From assembly GCA_037367405.1 (NCBI GenBank), contig JAZKJV010000087.1, positions 62,001 through 126,000 on the forward strand: a DNA stretch of 64,000 nt, given 5' to 3'. Shown in pieces: positions 53,703 to 64,000 of the stretch; position 1 is the stretch's first letter; the number at the start of each line of letters is the position of its first letter. Source of the stretch: Ottelia alismoides. Lineage: Eukaryota > Streptophyta > Magnoliopsida > Alismatales > Hydrocharitaceae. A program made the position numbers and the translations under genes. The notes beneath the pieces were generated by a model that did no database searches, had not been told where the DNA came from, and saw nothing but the letters and a program-made list of their open reading frames with translations.

Positions 53703-53846
53703 TGTTGACGCATATAGAGTAGTGCATGTACCTCTTTGTTATTTTTATTTTTAGTTGGATGCTTTATGTAATTTACCCATAGGCTACTCTCCTATATAAG
53801 AGAGCTAGGGCTTATGGAATAAACAAGTCATTCGTTTTTCCCAACA
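53703..53846 (+). repeat. 5' LTR of Copia-6 (144 bp)
   Basis: TGTTGACGCATAT...TTTTCCCAACA with CTCCTATATAAGAGAG and GAATAAAC. Confidence 0.9.
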
Positions 53847-54364
53847 TGGTATCAGAGCGACGGTCCTAGACCGGAGTTCTCGAAACCCTAACCATAGCCC
53901 ACCCCACCCGCAGGCCTCTCTTCTCTCTCCATCTCATCTCATCGGCGCTCGCCATCGCCATCGCCATTGCCGATCCAGCGCCACTGGTCCAGCGTCGCTG
54001 CCCCCGTGTGCGTGTACCTGTGCGCGTGGCACAGCGGCAACTCTGCACGTTGTGTGCCATCCTGTGCGCGAGCGTGCGCCCTCCAGCAGTCCCTGTGCGC
54101 GTAGCCTGCGCGTAGACTGCACGCTAGTGCACCTGTGCGCATTCTTGCGCAAGTACGCAAGCCTCCAGCCATGCATCGCCTGCACCTGTGCCTCTCCAGT
54201 GCATCTCCAGCACATCTCCAGCGCATCTCTGTGCATCTCCAAGTGATCTAACGCGCATCTCCAGTTGCGTGTGCGCGTGCTCCTTGCACGCGCGTACGTG
54301 TGTTAAGCCCTAGCCCTAGGGCACACACACACAACTTCTCTGTGCATGGGGTTAGTTGCTTGAG

Positions 54365-54404
54365 GTCTACACATGCAACTAAGCCCGTCTATGTCATTGT
54401 AGAC
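54365..54404 (+). other. Leader stem-loop candidate, Copia-6
   Basis: Forty bases bounded by GTCTACA and TGTAGAC, 43 bases before the gag ATG at 54448. Confidence 0.6.
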
Positions 54405-54447
54405 AAATCTCATCCTCTGTTAGTCGCTCCAGTCTTCTATCTCCAGT

Positions 54448-54878
54448 ATGTCAGAAAGCAAGGCGGATATCCCATCTATTGGCGCCTTTCGTGGTCCAGC
54501 GCCTATTGTCAAGATGGACGGTACAAACTATGAACTGTGGGCAATGCAGTTCATGAGTATGATGAAGTCAACAGGTAAGAAGCACATTCTTACCGAACCA
54601 GAGCCTGCTGAGAAGACTGGAGCCAATGCCTCTTGGGAGGCGGATGATGCATACGCCAAAGTGTGGCTATCCGGTACACTGGTAATTGAGATAGCAAATG
54701 ACATTCTACATCAACCCACAGCCAAAGATATGTGGGACATCCTGGCGGCCACATATTCCCAGGCGAAGAATGAGACAAAGATTCTACAACTCCAGCATGA
54801 TATCTTCACTATCAAGCAGAATGGTCGTCCTCTACATTCTCTCTATACATCACTGAGAGGGATGTTTGAGAAGCTTTA
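54448..54878 (+). pseudogene. Copia-6 Gag N-terminus, interrupted
   Basis: Starts MSESKADIPSIGAF with a clean frame for about 143 codons (NYELWAMQF, MWDILAATYSQAK, LHSLYTSLRGMFEKLY), then runs into the Gypsy-2 LTR and stops seven codons later. Before the break no lesion is visible, so this copy may have been intact when it was hit. Confidence 0.93.
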
Positions 54879-57779
54879 TGTAACATCCGGGATCCGTTAA
54901 ACCCGAACTCGACCCGATTAGGGTCCGATTAGCCCAATAAAGTTGATTGTCAATATTAGACAACCTAAAACGATCAAATGATCGTGAATCAAAAGTCGTT
55001 CGGGCGAAATCGACCCAAAATCGGTCGCATTGTAATGCATGTCGCGAAAAGCCGCGACGCGAATGCGGAAACCGTAAAACAAACCGAGACCGCCATGAGA
55101 TCCGATTCGACGAAAGAAGACCAACGGAATTGACCGTTCGTCAATCGGAGGTCGTTTGATATTTTTAAATCACAAAATTTAATCTTAAACAAAAACCGTA
55201 TCCGAAAATTTCGGGTATTCAAAACTCGACCGGAAGTATATCAATATTATACTCATTTTGACCGTCAATTTGAGACGATCAAAACGAGATATTGTGCATC
55301 AAAATCCGAAGCCCGAGGCGTAAATACAATCAACTTTAATCATTTCAAATAAATTGAGATAAAAAATAAATAATATTCTCTCTGTACAGACTGTACAGGA
55401 CGGTAGAGCATGACTGCCCTTTCTCTTACCATTTGCTCTTCGGTAGCCCTCCATCTGGCCCAAAAAGACCTTACATTTGGAAACACCTCCTTGAGTTCCT
55501 TTCCTTATATATACTTAACACAAAACCCCTCCAATTCCCATCCGAAGGAAGCCAAACCCCCAGCTCTCTCTGCAATTAAGAAGCTGTTCAAATCCCTCGT
55601 CGGCTGCAGCTCAAGCAACAGGTTAGCATAAAATTCCGATGCCTCTTCCCCTATTTAGCCATTCCAAAGACATCAGCCTTTCCCGAAAACCCTTAAATCT
55701 TCTCCTTAAATCCTCTTCTTGTTGGGATTTGTTGCTCAACAGTTTTTGTAGATCAACATCCATGGTTGTTGCTTGAAATACTTCAAGAACTACTGGACCA
55801 ACTGCTGTTCATTTCCTGGAAATCAGCCTTTGCATGTTGCAGTTGGGATCCCAAATTTGCATCTCAGAACTTAGGATTTAATCTAAGGTACAATCCCTCT
55901 TCCATCTTGCTGCCATACATGAGTTCAATTCCATTCTTTCATTCTTGAAGCCTTGCATGCACCATCTCCAGCCTCTTGTACAGCCATCCTGTACATATAC
56001 TCTTTTGATTTGGATATCTCCATCAAATGGAATTGCAAAAATTAAGTTTTTCTTTACTTAAGGTGCAACTGTTATTGTGGTTCTTGCTACAGATCAATTT
56101 TCTTATAATATAAATTCAGAAATTTAAACAAAAAGGTTATTATTATTGCTGTTAAAAAAAATCTGACTGTTTTACATTGTAGATATGATCGTAGATCAGT
56201 TCAAAAAAAAATCCCATTAGCTTCTTGAGTATAAACTCTTATTATTTCTTTTTAAGCAGATTCCATGCTTATGGTATGAAAATACTTGTGTTTTCCATAT
56301 ACGAGTATAATTAGATGTGAGGAGTTTGCCTTGTTAAAGCATCATTTATTTGGACACTCCTATTTAGTAATCATATCTTGAGTTGATTACATGTGGATCT
56401 TACTATCCTTAAAATATAGATCGTAGAGAAATACTGTCATACTATGGTATGAAGTAGATTGATCTTACATATAATCTTATCAAAGTTTATTTGATGCCAA
56501 TGTTTTACACATGCATGCTCAAGTAACCCATTTCCTTTGCTGTCTACCAAGTCATTTTGACACATTCGGATCCTTAAAGTTAAACAAGGACGTTGTTTTG
56601 TGTCTAATTCAAATCAGTTTCAAATGTTTTGAAAAAAATTAGTAGAATTTAATTAAGATATTATCACAGTAGTCAGTTAACTATAAAAATCGAGTGTGCA
56701 AATGTTTAAATATATAGTTAACAGGAATCAAATTTCTTTCATGAGAATTGATGCAGTTCTTTCAGGAGAACTGATGCTTAATGTAAAAAGAAATTAAGTT
56801 CTTTGAGCAAAATAATTACTTATGCAATTAAACTACTCCCATGTTTCCATGATACCACCAGGTTGTTAAATACTAGAATAGGCTAATTGTTTATGATGAT
56901 GCCATGATTTGTCAACGATAACAATTTCCTGTTTGCAAATAATATTAAGCATATTATGTTCTTAAGCTCGAACAGATACATCCTAAATAAATAGGTCTGA
57001 ATGACTTTAAATAGTTATATTATGAAACATTTGAAAGATCGTCTACTATTTAACCAATTATTTACAAATACAGATGCACATATGATGGTGTTGAGGTAGT
57101 AGCATACAATACAATTAAATTACAGCATCTATAGGACCCTTAGATCGTCGCATCTATTTACGACATTATTGTTGGCAAAGATCAACACTTACAAAAGATA
57201 TATGTTTTCCTGTATACAAGTCACACCTATCAATTAAAATTGGAATATATGTTATCTTACTCTGTCTGGATATTTACCATCACACTAAAGACAACCACAT
57301 TAAGTTTTGATACAGAGTATATAGATCAGGAATTTATGTGTATGCTGTAATTGTACATATCTTTAATAAAATCTATCTTTTGAGTAGGCATACCTTGTCT
57401 TATCCACTCCATAATGAAAATTCATTATTTTGTTAACACACGAGAGAGAGAGAGAGAGAGCCATTAAGTTAGCACCAACGCCTCTTCCACTAAACGGGAA
57501 AAATGTCAGCCGAGATCTTTTATATTGATTATATATACATTTCTACTTAATAAAGCCATACTTCCAATAAACTAACTTTGCCGAAATTGTGTGGCAGTAC
57601 TTCAATAAACTTTTGGTTAAGTGAAAGTGCTTAGTGTTTGAGTGTTCTCTCATAATCAGATTAGGAGTTATCATAATGATTTGAATACACCTTCAAGGAT
57701 AAAGCATGCTCATCATCTGATTCTGAACAGTATGTATGTAAGATTGTATATCAGTGTGTAATGAAAATAAATAGAGCCG

Positions 57780-58215
57780 GTCAGGATGAACCTTACACTT
57801 GACTGTGCGAGGGCGCGGTGACCCTCAACTGGGCGGAGGAAAGGAAGCCCAGTTTGGGCAGCGGCCGCCAAGTGCGCGGGTCTAGGATCCCAGTCCCCCT
57901 TCGGTTTTTAACGTGAGCTCACAGTGTTTTTACGCCTCGTTGGGATCCCGACTTTAGACCATTCCGTTGACCCTGTTTTAGGATACCCAGGCGGGGGATC
58001 CTTGGTTTTCAGTTTTACGTACGAGCTCGGTTGCCTGTTACCGGTCGGGCTGTTTCTAGAGCGACTTTTCCGGGAAGTCCCTCTCACCCGTCTCAGTGGC
58101 GTAGTTGGGAGTAGACCTATCCCTCTATTGGACCGTCCTTCCAATTAGGGGGCGAGACGGAAGAGCCTTTTGTTGGCTTCTTCACCGCTTGAGTTTTTCT
58201 TTCGCCAACAGACTT
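57780..58215 (+). repeat. GC-rich conserved block in Gypsy-2 LTR
   Basis: Counterpart of 20775-21235 in Gypsy-1. GC-rich island with CGCCTCGTTGGGATCCC and CCCGTCTCAGTGGCGTAG; role unknown. Confidence 0.6.
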
Positions 58216-58220
58216 GGCGA

Positions 58221-58550
58221 TTCTACATCCAGATCATCCATATCTATATCTATATCATTTAGAGTTACATTTGAGACTGTTGCACTAAGGTTTGAAGGGA
58301 TTGATTCTACATCCAGATCATCCATATCTATATCTATATCATTTAGAGTTACATTTGAGACTGTTGCACTAAGGTTTGAAGGGATTGATTCTACATCCAG
58401 ATCATCCATATCTATATCTATATCATTTAGAGTTACATTTGAGACTGTTGCACTAAGGTTTGAAGGGATTGATTCTACATCCAGATCATCCATATCTATA
58501 TCTATATCATTTAGAGTTACATCTGAGACTGTTGCACTTAAGGTTTTAAG
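58221..58550 (+). repeat. 84-bp tandem repeat, about four units
   Basis: Units start at 58221, 58305, 58389 and 58473. The first three are identical and the fourth is slightly changed. The Gypsy-1 LTR has a single unit at the same place. Because 84 is a multiple of three, both strands show a 28-residue repeated open frame, which I treat as an artefact. Confidence 0.95.
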
Positions 58551-59504
58551 GGATTATAATTAAAATTGAGTAACTGGAAAAGATACTAATCTGATTCAAA
58601 ATCCCTTTGAGTTAGTGGACGTGTTGGGAACTTAGTTAGGATGCATTACACAACACCGCATGCCTACGGAGGCCCCCCAACCCTAAGACATTCCCCAAGT
58701 CTTAGAGTCATAGTGTGAGGTTTCACAAGAACCAAGACCACAGACTATCCACTAATTTAAAGGAGTAACTAGACTTCAGAATTAAATAAACCATTATATC
58801 TTATCATCTTATCTTTCCCATCATCAAAATCCAAAAATATGATCTCTGAGTAATATGAGAATAAAATATCATACTTATGATCAATTAGTCACCATAGAAA
58901 TATACTCATGTGGGAAATGTTGGGATAATGGCTGATCATAAGAGGTGCTTGCTAGAAATTTGGAAACCTTTTACATTTGCAAGTAGAAATAAATTTTAAA
59001 TTTGAGTTGCTCATGCCTCTCTACTTGCTTTCTTTTGTAAATAATAAATGCCTGTTATTTTTATATAAGTTTTTGGGAGGTACCAGCAACCGCTGACTCC
59101 TCTTCTTTCCTAACGTGTTTGGCAGGCAAACAGCCTGCAGTTCAGTAGCTATACATGGATCCAGGAGATAAATTTTTATACCCAACGGTATGGTTTATTT
59201 TGTGCCAGTTTTTGTTCAATTTATAACGTATTATGTTTCTTTCTCTTCAGTCAGATTTTGGGATATACTGTATGTACTGTCAGACTTTGTACATGTAAAA
59301 TATATGGAAGTTAATGAAATGAAATAAGATTTTGGTGGCCATTGTTCTATGTGTTTGTGGTTATAAATGTTGATATGAATGTCAGATGAAATTATTTCAT
59401 TCGCAAAAAATTTTCCCGTACTTTCAGTTACTTAATGCGATAGAAATGAATGTTGTAATGCAAAATGTGTGATTAACGGGTACCCGGATCCTAGGGGGTT
59501 AACA

Positions 59505-59872
59505 GTTTGGTATCTGAGCAGTGGTACCCCGATACGCACATTCGCAGTATTTCAATTCCGATCGCATTAAGTTCTCAGATAACGGCAGTCTTCTGACTTG
59601 TCGTAAGTCTGAAAAGGGAAATATGACATTCATATTCAAATACCACAGTTGTCACCAATTTCATTAACTTTCATATTATATCCCAAGAAGAGAAAAAGCA
59701 TATAAGATAAATTTCTGCAAGTGGCATTTTTATGACTAAAAATTGTTCTCATTCAGATCCATGTCATCCTGACCAGACCAAGAGATGACTAACAAACTAG
59801 CACACATACTGACTACTCGTATCGACCTTTCCATAGTCTATTCGATTCTAGGCATAGATTGGCGGTCACGAG
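59505..59872 (+). other. Primer site and remnant leader of Gypsy-2
   Basis: Primer site, then about 350 bp of non-coding text where leader and gag should be. Gag (normally over 1 kb with a CCHC knuckle) and the protease active site are deleted; the coding trace starts directly in the protease C-terminus. Confidence 0.75.
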
Positions 59873-61500
59873 ATGATCGCAGATTGTCTACCTCTACAGC
59901 TTGATGAGTTCGACTTGAGTTTGAACATGAATTGGTTATCCAATCATCATGCACTTGTTGCTTGCTTTAGGAAGACGGTTGTCTTTCGGAATCTAGATCT
60001 ACCCAAGTTTACTTTTGAGGCTACTATACATGACTCCACCATGGAGTACATTTCAGTGTTGCGAACCCAACGACTTGTTGATCAGGGTTGTGATTCATAC
60101 CTTGCATTTATTCGGGAGGTATCTGACCAGGAGCTGATGACACAAGACATACCAGTAGTATCAGACTTCCCAGATGTGTTTCTGATGAGCTATTAGGATT
60201 ACCTCCAGAGAGAGAGATCGAGTTCAAGATCACAATACTAGCAGATACACAGCCGATCACTATGGCACCATATCGCATGGCACCAGCTGAGCTGAGGGAG
60301 CTGAAGGTGCAGTTGCGGGAGTAGCTAGATTTGGGATTCGTGAGACCGAGCACTTCACCTTGGGGTGCTCCGGTTCTATTTGTCAAGAAGAAGGATGGAT
60401 CCATGAGACTGTGCATCGATTACAGACAGTTGAACAAGAAAACGGTGAAGAATCGTTATCCTTTGCCGCGCATCGATGATTTATTCGATCAGCTCCAAAG
60501 ATCTTCGGTTTTCTCGAAGATCAATCTTCGCTCAGGCTACCATCAGCTGAGGATTCGCGAGTCGGACATTCTGAAGACAGCCTTCAGGACTCGCTATGGA
60601 CACTACGAGTTTGTGGTGATGCTGTTTAGTCTCACCAATGCACCTGCGGCTTTCATGGATATGATAAACATGATCTTCCGTCCATACATGGACAAGTTTG
60701 TAGTGGTGTTCATAGATGATGTGCTCATATATTCACGAAATGAATGTGATCATGCAAATAATCTACGGATCGTCTTAGACACATAGAGAGAGCACAAGCT
60801 ATATGCCAAGTTGAGCAAGTGTGAGTTTTGGTTATCCCAGGTCTCGTTTCTCGGGCATGTCATTTCAGGAGCAGGCATTGCAGTTGATCCTGCGACGATA
60901 GATGCAGTTATATCTTGGGAGCAGTCCAAGACTGTCACGCAGATTCGGAGCTTCCTTGGGCTAGCGGGTTATTACAGACGCTTGGTCAACGAATTTTCAC
61001 GCATCGTCCGTCCTCTGACACGGTTGACGCAGAAGTGAGTTCCATTCATTTGGGACGATTCATGTGAGCAGGCCTTCCAAACACTGAAGGAAAGGTTGAC
61101 TACAGCGCCTATTCTCGCTCTTCCTTCAGGCACTCAGGACTATGTAGTCTACACAGATGCATCTGGAGAAGGTCTAGGAGCAGTGTTGATGCAGAGAGGA
61201 CATGTGATTGCTTACGCATCACGGCAGTTGAGACCACACGAGCGGAACTACCCCACACATGATTTGGAGTTGGCGGCAGTTGTCTTCGCCTCGAAGATCT
61301 GACGCCACTATTTGTATATGGTGAATTTCGAGATCTTTACAGACCACAAGAGTCTGAAGTACATCTTTGATCGGAAAGAGCTGAACAAGAGATAACGCAG
61401 ATGGCTCGAATTGCTGAAGGATTATGATTGCACAATTTCTTACCATTCCGATAAGGGAAACGTGGTGGCTGATGCACTTAGCAGGAGAACACATGCTGAT
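59873..61500 (+). pseudogene. Gypsy-2 protease end, reverse transcriptase, RNase H
   Basis: Protease C-terminal trace (LNMNWLSNHHALVACF) at 59873-60050. Reverse transcriptase at 60331-61035: [39 protein letters not shown], the active site [11 protein letters not shown] (60700-60735), KLSKCEFW and [10 protein letters not shown]. RNase H at 61090-61490: [45 protein letters not shown]. In-frame stops lie near 60322, 60784, 61036, 61300 and 61394. RT before integrase is the gypsy order. Not functional. Confidence 0.92.
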
Positions 61501-61740
61501 GGTACGGCAAACTGGTTATATACATGGGATACACCCGCCGCTTTGACTGATTGATATCCTCAGGAGAGCGCATCCATTTCTACCGCCGTGCCTCCACGAT
61601 TCAACAGTTTGTGGGATCGCATTGTTGAAGGCCAGAAGACAGATCCTTGGATCCGAGATAGATACATGCGCGCCATCAAGGATGAATTTAATGATTTTGT
61701 TGTGACAGAGTCCATTTTATAGAAGGCAGGTCGAGTCGTT

Positions 61741-62340
61741 GTGCCTAACGACGAGCAGTTACGTAGAGATATTCTTGATGAGGCACACAGTTCACGGTTA
61801 TCGATCCATCCAGGTAGCACGAAGATGTACCGTGATCTGCGCCAACATTTCTGGTGGGATGGAATGAAGCGCGATGTGGCGCTACATGTCAGCAGATGCA
61901 TGACATGTCAGATGGTCAAGGTCGAGCACAGGAGATCACCAAGATTATTGCAATCTCTCCCCATTCCCGAGTTGAAGTGGGAGAGCATCTCTATGGATTT
62001 TGTCACAGGATTACCAAAGACATCGAGTGGTCATGATTCCATTTGGGTTGTTGTTGATAGGTTGACTAAGTCAGCTCATTTCATACCTGTCAACACGACT
62101 TACACTCCATCCAGATTGGCCAAGTTATATGTGCAGAACATCATCGGACTACATGGTATACCACGAGAGGTGGTGTCTGACAGAAATTCGAGATTTATAT
62201 CGCACTATTGACATCCGTTCATGTCAGCACTACAGACAGAGCTGAAAATGAGTTCTGCATATCATCCACAGACAGATGGGCAGAGTGAGCGTACCATCCA
62301 GACGCTTGAGGATCTACTTCGCGCATGCACATTAAAGTGG
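61741..62340 (+). pseudogene. Gypsy-2 integrase
   Basis: The HHCC finger (AHSSRLSIHPG, CMTCQMVKVEH) is at about 61784-61930. The catalytic core has the first Asp in SMDFVTGLP, the second in VVSDRNSRF and the Glu in DGQSERTIQTLED. One stop follows SHY at 62209. Downstream of LLRACTLKW about 300-400 bp usual for the rest of the core is missing, and the text jumps to the C-terminal region. Confidence 0.9.
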
Positions 62341-62641
62341 GGAAGGTGGCATACCGAGTAGCCCTTCCTCCCCATCTTTCCGCTATCCATGATGTCTTCC
62401 ATGTATCCAACTTGAGGAAGTATGTGCATAACCTCGACACGTCATCAACTACGAAAATCTAAACGTAGAGCCAGATCTGACTTATGAGGAGAAGCCAGTC
62501 CAGATAGTTGACCGTGCTGTGAAGAAGCTTCGCAGCAAGGAGATTCCATTGGTCAAGGTGTTGTGGCACCGACACGGCGTCGAAGAAGCGACGTGGGAGA
62601 CCGAAGTCGACATGCGAGCACGATACCCGCAACTTTTCTGA
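62341..62641 (+). pseudogene. Gypsy-2 integrase C-terminus and chromodomain-like tail
   Basis: Frame fragments read VAYRVALPPHLSAIHDVFHVSNLRKY, then EPDLTYEEKPVQIVD, LVKVLWHRHGVEEATWE and RYPQLF. This is the usual C-terminal module of plant chromoviruses, thought to steer integration to heterochromatin. A frameshift near 62440 splits it. It ends at TGA near 62641. Confidence 0.82.
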
Positions 62642-62825
62642 TGTAATCATCAAAACAAGCTTTTGTAATTAGATATACGTTCAAATATATGGCTTCTTTT
62701 CCCTTTGAGGTTTTTATGGGTTTAAAACCCTTTGAGGTTTTTATGGACATAGGAAATTCCAACAAGACACCTAATAGCCTTAACTCGAGTCTCGCGGACG
62801 AGACTCCCTTTGAGGTTTTTATAAT
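62642..62825 (+). other. Gypsy-2 3' untranslated region
   Basis: Contains four copies of CCCTTTGAGGTTTTTAT(A/G)-like words and a weak purine stretch before the 3' LTR. No gene. Confidence 0.55.
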
Positions 62826-64000
62826 TGTAACATCTGGGATCCGTTAAACCCGAACTCGACCCGATTAGGGTCCGATTAGCCCAATAAAGTTGATTGTCAA
62901 TATTAGACAACCTAAAACGATCAAATGATCGTGAATCAAAAGTCGTTCGGGCGAAATCGACCCAAAATCGGTCGCATTGTAATGCATGCCGCGAAAAGCC
63001 GCGACGCGAATGCGGAAACCGTAAAACAAACCGAGACCGCCATGAGATCCGATTCGACGAAAGAAGACCAACGGAATTGACCGTTCGTCAATCGAAGGTC
63101 GTTTGATATTTTTAAATCACAAAATTTAATCTTAAACAAAAACCGTATCCGAAAATTTCGGGTATTCAAAACTCGACCGGAAGTATATCAATATTATACT
63201 CATTTTGACCGTCAATTTGAGACAATCAAAACGAGATATTGTGCATCAAAATCCGAGGCCCGAGGCGTAAATACAATCAACTTTAATCATTTCAAATAAA
63301 TTGAGATAAAAAATAAATAATATTCTCTCTGTACAGACTGTACAGGACGGCAGAGCATGACTGCCCTTTCTCTTGCCATTTGCTCTTCGGTAGCCCTCCA
63401 TCTGGCCCAAAAAGACCTTACATTTGGCAACACCTCCTTGAGTTCCTTTCCTTATATATACTTAACACAAAACCCCTCCAATTCCCATCCGAAGGAAGCT
63501 AAACCCCCAGCTCTCTCTGCAATTAAGAAGCTGTTCAAATCCCTCGTCGGCTGCAGCTCAAGCAACAGGTTAGCATAAAATTCCGATGCCTCTTCCCCTA
63601 TTTAGCCATTCCAAAGACATCAGCCTTTCCCGAAAACCCTTAAATCTTCTCCTTAAATCCTCTTCTTGTTGGGATTTGTTGCTCAACAGTTTTTGTAGAT
63701 CAACATCCATGGTTGTTGCTTGAAATACTTCAAGAACTACTGGACCAACTGCTGTTCATTTCCTGGAAATCAGCCTTTGCATGTTGCAGTTGGGATCCCA
63801 AATTTGCATCTCAGAACTTAGGATTTAATCTAAGGTACAATCCCTCTTCCATCTTGCTGCCATACATGAGTTCAATTCCATTCTTTCATTCTTGAAGCCT
63901 TGCATGCACCATCTCCAGCCTCTTGTACAGCCATCCTGTACATATACTCTTTTGATTTGGATATCTCCATCAAATGGAATTGCAAAAATTAAGTTTTTCT
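62826..64000 (+). repeat. 3' LTR of Gypsy-2, first 1175 bp
   Basis: Matches 54879-56053 with about nine substitutions by eye (for example CTGGG for CCGGG at the start). Truncated by the window edge. Confidence 0.94.

Larger units (their letters stand above)
53703..54878 (+). mobile_element. Copia-6, 5' part, cut by Gypsy-2
   Basis: Plus-strand copia: 5' LTR 53703-53846, primer site TGGTATCAGAGCGACGGTCC from 53847, GCGC-rich leader, stem-loop at 54365-54404 and the start of gag at 54448. It is cut at 54878 by the Gypsy-2 LTR; the remainder should lie beyond the right edge of the window. Confidence 0.9.
54879..59504 (+). repeat. 5' LTR of Gypsy-2 (4626 bp)
   Basis: TGTAACATCCGGG...GGGTTAACA. 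Homologous over its length to the Gypsy-1 solo LTR. It holds AT-rich body text, a GAGAGA run near 57445, a GC-rich block (57780-58215) and a four-unit 84-bp tandem repeat. No host gene inside; short frames such as 55410-55631 recur in the 3' LTR only because the LTR itself is duplicated. Confidence 0.93.
54879..64000 (+). mobile_element. Gypsy-2, Tekay/Del-like chromovirus with internal deletion
   Basis: A 5' LTR of 4626 bp (54879-59504), an internal region of only 3321 bp (59505-62825) and the first 1175 bp of the 3' LTR (62826 onward, cut by the window). A primer site resembling tRNA-iMet (TGGTATCTGAGCAGTGG) starts at 59508. Domain order protease end, RT, RNase H, integrase, chromodomain-like tail is Ty3/gypsy; the long LTR and tail suggest the Tekay/Del group. 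Gag and the protease active site are missing and pol has several stops, yet the LTRs are about 99 percent alike. Confidence 0.93.

Noticed and set aside
55410..55631. A small protein frame repeated at 63357-63578
   Set aside because: The repetition only reflects the duplicated LTR; the frame has no recognised domain.
58221..58550. Possible CRISPR-like array
   Set aside because: The units are contiguous 84-bp tandem repeats without unique spacers, in plant DNA.
58105..58563. Open frames with repeated STSRSSISISIS / DDLDVESIPSNL units on both strands, looking like repeat proteins
   Set aside because: They arise because the 84-bp tandem unit is a multiple of three; the frame lies in an LTR, is not kept in Gypsy-1 and exists on both strands.
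1..64000. tRNA, rRNA or snoRNA genes
   Set aside because: No convincing candidates were seen by eye; the tRNA-like words are LTR primer sites.

Overview
This 64 kb window is nuclear DNA of a flowering plant. It holds split plant-type exons with GT-AG introns, Ty1/copia and Ty3/gypsy elements primed by initiator-Met tRNA, LINEs, hAT- and Mutator-type MITEs, and a captured fragment of a plant-type class II trehalose-phosphate synthase gene. I cannot name the species from the sequence. No rRNA, tRNA, CRISPR or bacterial-type operon was seen.

The only host gene I recognise is a UDP-glucose 4-epimerase (UGE) on the minus strand. Three consecutive exons are present. One lies at 33425-33560. The next two lie at 5128-5229 and 4821-5048, about 28 kb away. 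The reading frame and splice sites fit across the gap, so most of the window between 5.2 and 33.4 kb would be one very large intron filled with repeats. The first and last exons of the gene are not in the window; on the left, the next intron is entered by a copia element that runs off the edge.

Layout: 1-4498 Copia-1 (minus, partial); 4821-5229 two UGE exons; 5700-6084 hAT MITE; 6093-12236 old copia remnant split by Copia-2 (6858-11802); 12237-16380 second old copia split by a non-autonomous LTR element NA-1 (12438-14987); 16700-18671 two LINE fragments in opposite orientation; 18672-27457 solo gypsy LTR (5-bp duplication gggcg) that contains Copia-3 (21603-26780, duplication atact); 27463-28245 rest of the second LINE; 29388-31432 Pack-MULE-like element with a trehalose-phosphate synthase fragment; 31433-33128 truncated NA-2; 33425-33560 UGE exon; 33890-35330 tandem repeat with a MULE-type MITE; 35480-36640 LINE; 36663-39180 decayed copia; 40264-44899 rearranged multi-LTR copia cluster; 45117-53276 NA-3 (duplication ttcca) that contains Copia-5 (45500-50561, duplication ttctc, identical LTRs); 53703-54878 Copia-6, cut by Gypsy-2 (54879 to the window end), a Tekay/Del-like chromovirus with a 4.6 kb LTR.

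At least five host/insert pairs are stacked, so relative ages can be read directly. The copia family (six related copies) has very short LTRs (141-150 bp), one gag-pol frame, a GCGCA-rich leader and a conserved potential stem-loop shortly before the gag start. The non-autonomous LTR family (NA-1/2/3) has LTRs of about 300 bp, a primer site and a polypurine tract but no gag or pol.
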